From Pararge aegeria (Eukaryota > Arthropoda > Insecta > Lepidoptera > Nymphalidae): 64,000 nt of DNA. Of this stretch, positions 58,223-64,000 are shown piece after piece; the stretch's first letter is position 1, and the number at the start of each line of letters is the position of its first letter. The notes beneath the pieces were generated by a model. That model saw only the letters and a list, made by a program, of their open reading frames with translations. It had not been told where the DNA came from and did no database searches. The DNA lies in contig NC_053201.1 in NCBI RefSeq assembly GCF_905163445.1, positions 10,178,001-10,242,000 of the forward strand. The letters run 5' to 3'. The translations under genes were made by a program, and so were the position numbers.

Positions 58223-61200
58223 GTATGTATTTGACAAAATAATATTTAACTTTCAAATAATGTAAGTGAAAAATATGTAGATTCAAATCGACAAAAATCG
58301 GCCATAATCAAGTCAGGCTGGCCTACTGGTTCCAATCTAATAAGACAATGTTTTTTGTTAAAAAAAACTGTAATCTATATATATTAAAGAGTTTTCCACC
58401 TATATACATATCATACATGTATATAGGTGACACATATATCATATCATGGTTCCAGAGATATCGTGATACTCATCACGATATCTCTGGAACTATAAGGCGT
58501 ATAGACTTTTTGGAAATTTGGTAGGAAATAAATATTTAAAAAAACTTATGTCAAAACTGTAACTGGAAGATTTTTGTACATTGAATATATTTTGAATATT
58601 TTGACCGGGGGATGCTTTATAATCGATACTGAGTCCAAAACAGATTTTTATTAAATTTTGGTCTGTCTGTCTGTCTGTCTGTCCGGGCATCGCGTGAAAA
58701 CTACTGAACGGATATATAAAATTTGATATAGTTATAGCTGGTATCCCGGGTCAACATATAGGATACCTTTTATTCCTACAAACAATAAGCTTCCTCCGGG
58801 AAACGGGATGAAAAATTTTATCAATTTTACTTCATAGCTCCGTTATATTTGAACCCATTTTAATAATTATTTTGTTGTTTTAAAGTGTATACTATAAAAC
58901 ATGTAGTGTCTAATTTTAATGAAGATCTGATAAATATTGACGGAGGTAAATTACATCTCTTCACAAATAACAGCAAGTAGCATGGCATATGGGACAACGA
59001 TCGAATATATGCGTACCATACTACTTAATATTGTAAATGCGAAATTTTGCGAGGGTGGCTGTATGGAAATATGTATACAGTATGTATCAACTAAAATAAT
59101 GATAACTTACTAACTCAGTATACCACGAAAAAATAATAGTAGGTACATACGTAATAGAAGGTACAGCCACGATGATTATGATGGTAGCATCACATCTTTT
59201 CTAGCTGCTCGATTGACTCATACGCAGACGAAGTCGCGAGGGTCCGCTAGTATTTTAATAAAAAAATTAGGTTTCAATAAATCAAAAATTAAAGCTGATT
59301 CAAAAATAGCTAATGTTTAAACGCAACAAAAGTGTTGTCCCTTGTGTCATAATTATAAACTAGCTGACCCGTGCAACTTCGTTGTACCAAATCAGTATTA
59401 CCGGAAAACACAAAAAAAATGACATTTTCTAAAAACGAATCCTAGCTAGATCGATTTATCGCCCCCGAAACCCCCTGTATACTAAATTTTATGAAAATCG
59501 TTGGAGCCGATTCCAAGATTCCAATTATATAAAAGTATACAAGAATTGCTCGTTTAAAGATATAAGATAGCCTATAACAGCCCACAGATGGACTAAACTT
59601 TAAAGGCCTTTCCCAACTGAAGGGTACTAAATTTATATAAATATACTGTGCAGCACAATCAAGAATAGCTGGTGGTGAACTAGCAGACATAACGAAGTAT
59701 CCATTTGCGGTGGCACTCCTCAGCAACATCGAGTCGCCGAGCTTCTTGCTGGGTTGCGGTGGTACCATACTAACTAATACAGCGATCTTAACCGCCGCCT
59801 CCTGTTTCTTTGCTAATGAGCAGTAAGTACCTACCTTTCAAGGAATCGCCCATTAATCAAGGTCACCAATATCATCATGTCCACTGCTGGACACCAAATA
59901 CCTGGAGTTCCAAATACCACGGTGATGTGCTGCTTGGGTGCCGTGTCTCGCTACAAATAGTTTGATATCAGTTGTCATTATTATAGTAAGGTAATTTTAG
60001 CGAGGTAAATTTCACTAGCTTTAAACGGTGAAGGAAAATATCGTCAGGAAACCTGCATGCCTGACAGTTCTCCATAATGTTCTCAACGGCGTATAAAGTC
60101 TAACAATTAAAATGAAAATGAAAATGAAATGATAATGAAATATGTATGCGGATGATATAAAATGAAGAAAATCTCCAGTACGAGTCATAAAAAACTTAAG
60201 GATATGCATTGTAAGAGTTCTAAAAAGCCTACCCTTAAGTATTTATAACTCGTAATCGAGATTTTTTTAATTTTATATCATCTGCTTACCCTGTTCTTAC
60301 CCTCTATGCACGCCACTGAGTCGGGGTGTGTTAACGCAGAATTCACCCGTGCGGGGTCACCATTCCAGTACCTTTGGATCCCAATGTCTATCGGTACTCC
60401 GAACTATGTGCCCGGCTATTTCCACTTTAGCTTCGCGACTTGCTAAGTGAGTCAGTCAGTCAGACTGAGCTAAGTCAGTAACTCTAGTTCTACAGATCGA
60501 TCTACAGATATTCTCATTTCTGATTGGATCACGTAGAGACTCCCAACATGATCCATCGCCCGCTGAATGACTCTGAGCCTTCTTATGAGGCTCCAAGTCT
60601 GTAAGATAGATAATAATGTAAACAGACGGCTTAAATTGATCTGTGAGAGTTGGACAATTTTATCTAACCTGTTACCTACTAAGGATTTCTTAATGCTTAA
60701 CAATTCTTAGGGACTCGTATCCAGGACCTCACGATGCGTAAACGAACATGCTGAGCAGTAAACCAAGGAGGCATTTACTAAGTATTATGCCAATACTGGA
60801 GGTGGAGGAAAACCCGTGGAGATAAAGCAACATATTTGTATAAGTTTCTGCATTTCCACTACATGTTTTAAAGTATGGTTGGATACAAAAACCTGAATAA
60901 CTAAATAAAAAATAGTGCAACTAAAATTTTACAATTCCAGGATAACCCAGCCATCATCATGGCGTGCAAGAGTTGGCTCATCGTCTCTGACGAACGGAGG
61001 GACTCTGTATATCATATCGCGCATAACCACCCACCCGCTATTCTCGATGAACACATTAGAGCACAACGTGGCAGTTATACGTACTGTCGTAGCTATGTCG
61101 TTTAGTACAGCTGTACAGCCAGCGTACATAGCTGGTGGAGCATACAGACTTCAACGGAATGACGAGGTCGTTGCGATAGGCTGGGGTGCTACCAGTGTAA

Positions 61201-63191
61201 GTTTTAATGTTTTATTTCAGCAACTAATAATTATTGGTATGTCGTCGTATGTTATTTTTTGATCCCTGAACTACTACTATGCATAAAACATGCCGATCTC
61301 TTGCTCTGTGAACGTCGGGACATACATTAATCGGGAAAATTAAATATTAGCTGCTGTTCCAGAATTAATATATTATCAATCTCTGTACTAATTCTTATTT
61401 TATTTGCGTTTAGCTATTCTGGGGTGGTTGAGCTACAAACATTTTTCCAAACTTTCGCATTTTTAATATTAGTATAGATAATACGGACCAATAAAATAAC
61501 ACTACAATTTAATTGTGATAGTATAGAAAACAGAAAAACAGGGTACCAGGACAAATACGGCGTTTGCATTTCATTTCTTCGTAAATAAATTACGAGCAAA
61601 CGATCGGGCGGTCACCTGGTGTTATGAGATTATAGACATCTATAAGAGCCCTAGAGGAACTGCCACTGTGTTGCTGGCTTTTCAGGGAGTTTTTCGTCCG
61701 CCCCTTATGATATGAAATAATCCCACAATGAAACCGACCCTGACCCTACAAGACTTTACAAACATAGAGCTAATGACCCTACAATTCTCCAAAATATTCA
61801 ACTTACTAGCAATTTTGGGATTGTCATCAAGGCCAGTCTGCCGATTCTATACGCGCTTAAATGGAAGGAGGTAATGCTAAGGTGCTCCAGGAGGCGAAGG
61901 ATCAAGTAGCCTGGGAGGAGAAACTAATATTGGGCGTATTGAGAACCTAATTTAGCTTTATCTTCCAAGCTAGCCCGGAACAGGGCTGCATTCGAAGTTA
62001 ATATCCAGAATTCTAATACTTTCAGAGGGTGTAATGGGTCTGAAAAGGGCTGAAGTCTTCTTTTTGTTAAATCTCATACACGTGCCAGATTTTGATAATA
62101 TTTAAACGCCATAGAGAGTTCAGGGCAAATTATTAATGAGGCAACGGTGCTCCAAAAAGCTGGATTGTTTTGGATGCAGAAGACCTTCATGTTGTGTGAT
62201 GTTTCAGGTTACAGGCTCGGCCTCTCCAGATCTTCGTCGCGTGCAGATCTGGGTAAATGACCAGCAGACGTGCGTTGAACGGTATTACGTATTGAACTTC
62301 AACGTTACGGACTCCATGCTGTGTGCTGGATGGCTTGACGTTGGCATCAGAGGACAATGTTTAGTAAGTTTATACTCGCATACTTTGTGTTGGATACTGG
62401 AACCTTTGTCCCATTCCAACACAATTCGTCCCTATTTACTCTTCTGTAATTAAGTCAACGTCATCAAGTCAGTGGCGTGCACTTCATGCATGCACAAAAT
62501 CGCTGCCTACTTTCCTTATTTATGCATACCCTGGTCAAAAACCTTGCGCACGCCACTGAATTTAGTCTCAAGCAGCAGAATCACTCATCGTTCATACTAC
62601 AATCACTGAAACGAGCTCTTTCCTGTTGGCTGATAGCTCGAATGTGTAGCTCAAGTGTTTTACGTATGCCCGTTTTGACTAGACAACTCATATAACCTAA
62701 CTTATTTATTATTCTTGGCACAAGGTGTGGTATTTTGTCTTTGTTTTGTCAATGTTTCATTTCTCGTATGGATTAAGGGTTCTTACTTACTGATATTCAA
62801 GTCAGGTGTCAGTTTACGAGTTCCAAAGATATACATTACTGGTGAGTAATGTACATAAATTGAACTCGTAAACCATGCAATCGTAAACTATCGCACCGAA
62901 TCGGTGTTTTTACTTTAGTTGCTCCTAACGTCGTTAGTCATCATCTAAGCGTTCGAAAAACAAATAAGATAAACAAATAAGAAGATACCTTGAAGAAACA
63001 ACTGTTTCTATACAGGACTTGAGTGATGATGATTATTTGTTCAGGGTGACAATGGCGGGCCGCTACTACACAACGGCGTGGTGGTGGGCGTGTACTCGTG
63101 GTCGCAGGGCTGCGGCGACATCGTGTTCCCCAACATCAACACGCGAGTGTCGCATTACTCGCGCTGGATCGAGGCCATCGCCACCGCTTAG
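58168..63191 (+). CDS. Serine protease homolog, catalytically dead trypsin-like protein (5 exons, 260 aa)
   Basis: Joined coding sequence: 58168-58222, 59654-59822, 60941-61196, 62208-62363, 63045-63191 (783 nt). A signal peptide covers residues 1-19. QSR|IAGGE keeps the activation site, and an S1 (trypsin) fold follows at 23-260. Fold marks are kept: CGG at 53-55, Cys53-Cys69, Cys182-Cys199, Cys211-Cys235, GWG at 155-157, and Asp214 of the GDxGGP motif. The catalytic triad is lost: the TAAHC position is TAASC (Ser68), the LDND position is LEHN (Asn117), and GDSGGP is GDNGGP (Asn215). The S1-pocket Asp189 equivalent is Gly209. It is close in pattern to lepidopteran midgut trypsins, so probably secreted, perhaps into the gut lumen. 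All five exons are open with consensus splice sites, so it looks like a maintained pseudoprotease rather than a dead gene. A binding or decoy role is possible but unproven. Confidence 0.9.
58397..58429. repeat. Inverted repeat, 13-bp arms, 7-base loop
   Basis: CACCTATATACAT and ATGTATATAGGTG. Confidence 0.9.
58449..58490. repeat. Perfect inverted repeat, 19-bp arms, 4-base loop
   Basis: GTTCCAGAGATATCGTGAT (58449-58467), loop ACTC, then its exact reverse complement (58472-58490). Confidence 0.95.
59363..59575 (-). mobile_element. Second Helitron-like family, intron 1 of the protease homolog
   Basis: CTAGCTGACCCGTGCAACTT at the left is a reversed CTAG end. CCCCTGTATACTAAATTTTA, CGTTGGAGCCGATTCCAAGA and TTTAAAGATATAAGATA follow. 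From memory this is a very common lepidopteran repeat. Confidence 0.5.
59654..59822 (+). CDS. Protease homolog exon 2: activation site and first triad position
   Basis: Residues 19-74 plus two bases: AQSRIAGGE, CGGTILTNTAILTAASC. The catalytic His codon is TCC (Ser68). Acceptor TGTGCAG, donor GTAAGT. Confidence 0.9.
60003..60105 (+). mobile_element. SINE, family B, fragment, intron 2
   Basis: AAACGGTGAAGGAAAATATC, CAGGAAACCTGCATGCCTGA and TCTCCATAATGTTCTCAACG. Confidence 0.7.
60118..60322. mobile_element. Family F MITE, left end truncated, intron 2
   Basis: GCGGATGATATAAAATGAAG and CTCCAGTACGAGTCATAAAA on the left are mirrored by CTCGTAATCGAGATTTTTTT, ATATCATCTGCTTACCCTG and CTATGCACGCCACTG on the right. 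Confidence 0.7.
60340..60700 (-). pseudogene. RTE-type LINE ORF2 C-terminal fragment, intron 2
   Basis: The minus-strand reading contains LQTWSLIRRLRVIQRAMDHV and, in shifted frames, SLRDPIRNEN and CRTRVTD. These match the region just before the block seen at 46940-47300. Frames are broken by indels, including a GTCA repeat expansion near 60452-60463. Confidence 0.65.
60941..61196 (+). CDS. Protease homolog exon 3: second triad position
   Basis: Residues 75-160: WRARVGSS, HPLFSMNTLEHNVAVIR (Asn117 in place of Asp102) and AIGWGATS. Acceptor TTCCAG, donor GTAAGT, phase 0. Confidence 0.9.
62208..62363 (+). CDS. Protease homolog exon 4: S1 pocket strand
   Basis: Residues 161-212: QQTCVERY, TDSMLCAGWLDVG and RGQCL. 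Gly209 replaces the trypsin Asp189. Acceptor TTTCAG, donor GTAAGT, phase 0. Confidence 0.88.
62470..62558. mobile_element. Short family F MITE, intron 4
   Basis: CAGTGGCGTGC and GCACGCCACTG form exact 11-bp terminal repeats around 67 bases of internal sequence. No clear 8-bp duplication is left. Confidence 0.65.
63045..63191 (+). CDS. Protease homolog exon 5: nucleophile position and C-terminus
   Basis: Residues 213-260, stop TAG at 63189-63191: GDNGGPLLHNGVVVGVYSW, then CGDIVFPNINTRVSHYSRWI. The nucleophile codon is AAT (Asn215). Acceptor GTTCAG. This exon is clearly more GC-rich than its surroundings. Confidence 0.92.
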   Translation, partial: GDNGGPLLHNGVVVGVYSWSQGCGDIVFPNINTRVSHYSRWIEAIATA

Positions 63192-63405
63192 CCTTTTCTA
63201 AGGTGGCACCCATTTCACGACTGGTTGGGGATTTTGAACCCGTCACACCCGTGGTCTCCTATCAGAAATTTTGCTTACTCCTAATCTCATGTGGGTACTT
63301 TTAACAAAATGAGTATTGTTAGTGTAAGTGTGTTAAGCTTTGGTTGCATTGGAAATATTATTCTTATTATCTTACGCAATAAGACGACTTTTTTTCCGTT
63401 TATTT

Positions 63406-63411
63406 ATTAAA
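63406..63411 (+). terminator. Candidate variant polyadenylation signal (ATTAAA)
   Basis: ATTAAA 215 bases after the stop of the protease homolog. A standard AATAAA occurs at 63857-63862. Confidence 0.3.
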
Positions 63412-63599
63412 ATATATATTTAAATAATAAGGTATATATATTTTTTTTCTTCTCCACAATTTATAGCTTATCATAATATATAAGTTTTAGTTAATTATTT
63501 TTATATTTATTTCAAATATGATTTTTTTATGTATTCGTATGTAGTTATTTGAATGTAGGTTTATACCTAATAATTCTACGTCACCTTTTTGTTCTCGCT

Positions 63600-63760
63600 C
63601 TTGTTGTCCTAATCCTAAGGTTGCCTGGCTGAGATCGCTTCTAAGCCAAAAGGCCGCCTTTTGTATTCTACTCCAGTCTGTGTTTATTTCTATTCGTCCT
63701 TTATTTTTTACATGTCTTGCTTTTATTGGTACTTTGTTGCATAAGCGTAACTGCGATAAA
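63600..63760 (+). mobile_element. LINE 3' tail (family L)
   Basis: CCTAATCCTAAGGTTGCCTG, GAGATCGCTTCTAAGCC and AAAAGGCCGCCTTTTGTATT. The hairpin is broken on its right side. Confidence 0.6.
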
Positions 63761-64000
63761 TATGATGTTATAAATTTACCGAGACCTTGCTCTTCTACAC
63801 GTGATTTTGAATGAGTTTCGTGTCTCCCTCCCTACCCTTAAACATCTCAATTCTTTAATAAACACTAGGAGCTAAAATTTATATCAGTGTAGAAATTAAA
63901 GAGATTTTTACTGCAAATTTACATCTTTGTTATCTATTTATATAGGTATTTATGTTATATATTTTATTCGTATTTATATGTAATATATTTATATATATAT
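63761..64000. other. No gene recognised
   Basis: AT-rich; the window ends in TA-rich sequence. Confidence 0.4.

Larger units (their letters stand above)
58375..59250 (+). mobile_element. Helitron-like element, intron 1 of the protease homolog
   Basis: It starts about TCTATATATATTAAAGAG and ends GACGAAGTCGCGAGGGTCC-GCTAG before T. A (GTCT)n run lies at 58664-58683, followed by CATCGCGTGAAAACTACTGA and CTCCGGGAAACGGGATGAAA. It holds two palindromes near its 5' end. Confidence 0.55.

Noticed and set aside
58168..63191. The protease homolog considered as a plain pseudogene
   Set aside because: All five exons are open, phases agree and splice sites are consensus; triad loss alone does not make it a pseudogene.

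Overview
This window looks like nuclear DNA from a moth or butterfly (Lepidoptera). It is AT-rich, its genes are split by many introns, and it is packed with tRNA-derived SINEs, LINE 3' tails, Helitron-like elements and hAT-type MITEs of kinds familiar from lepidopteran genomes. The one recognisable enzyme-family gene matches the lepidopteran midgut trypsin type. Species cannot be fixed from the sequence; a butterfly is a guess.

Layout. From 1 to about 40.8 kb I find no host gene that I can support. The first 28 kb is a mosaic of repeats, with several nested insertions whose order can be read. It also holds a frameshifted C-terminal piece of a non-LTR retrotransposon endonuclease (20137-20590, minus). 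About 28.0-38.4 kb is strikingly poor in these repeats, which may mark regulatory or otherwise constrained sequence. It contains simple repeats, short perfect palindromes and a decayed LINE ORF1 piece near 36.6-36.8 kb.

Two host genes lie on the plus strand in the last third. The first (40918-55322) has 12 coding exons that I could join in frame across consensus-type splice sites. It encodes an 808-residue type I membrane protein with a signal peptide, seven divergent immunoglobulin-like domains, one transmembrane helix and a short basic tail. Its domains share an unusual cysteine pair, and five of the seven lack the canonical Ig disulfide. I do not recognise an ortholog; the domain type resembles the first Ig domain of Fasciclin III. 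The second (58168-63191) has 5 exons and encodes a 260-residue secreted trypsin-fold protein in which all three catalytic residues are replaced (His to Ser, Asp to Asn, Ser to Asn), as is the trypsin specificity aspartate. It is therefore a serine protease homolog (pseudoprotease), not a working enzyme.

The introns of both genes carry SINEs, RTE-type LINE fragments, Helitron-like pieces and MITEs. Intron 11 of the Ig gene has an early in-frame stop and an AATAAA just before a pair of inverted SINEs, so a shorter soluble ectodomain is possible. The two genes are 2.8 kb apart on the same strand, but nothing in the sequence shows that they work together.
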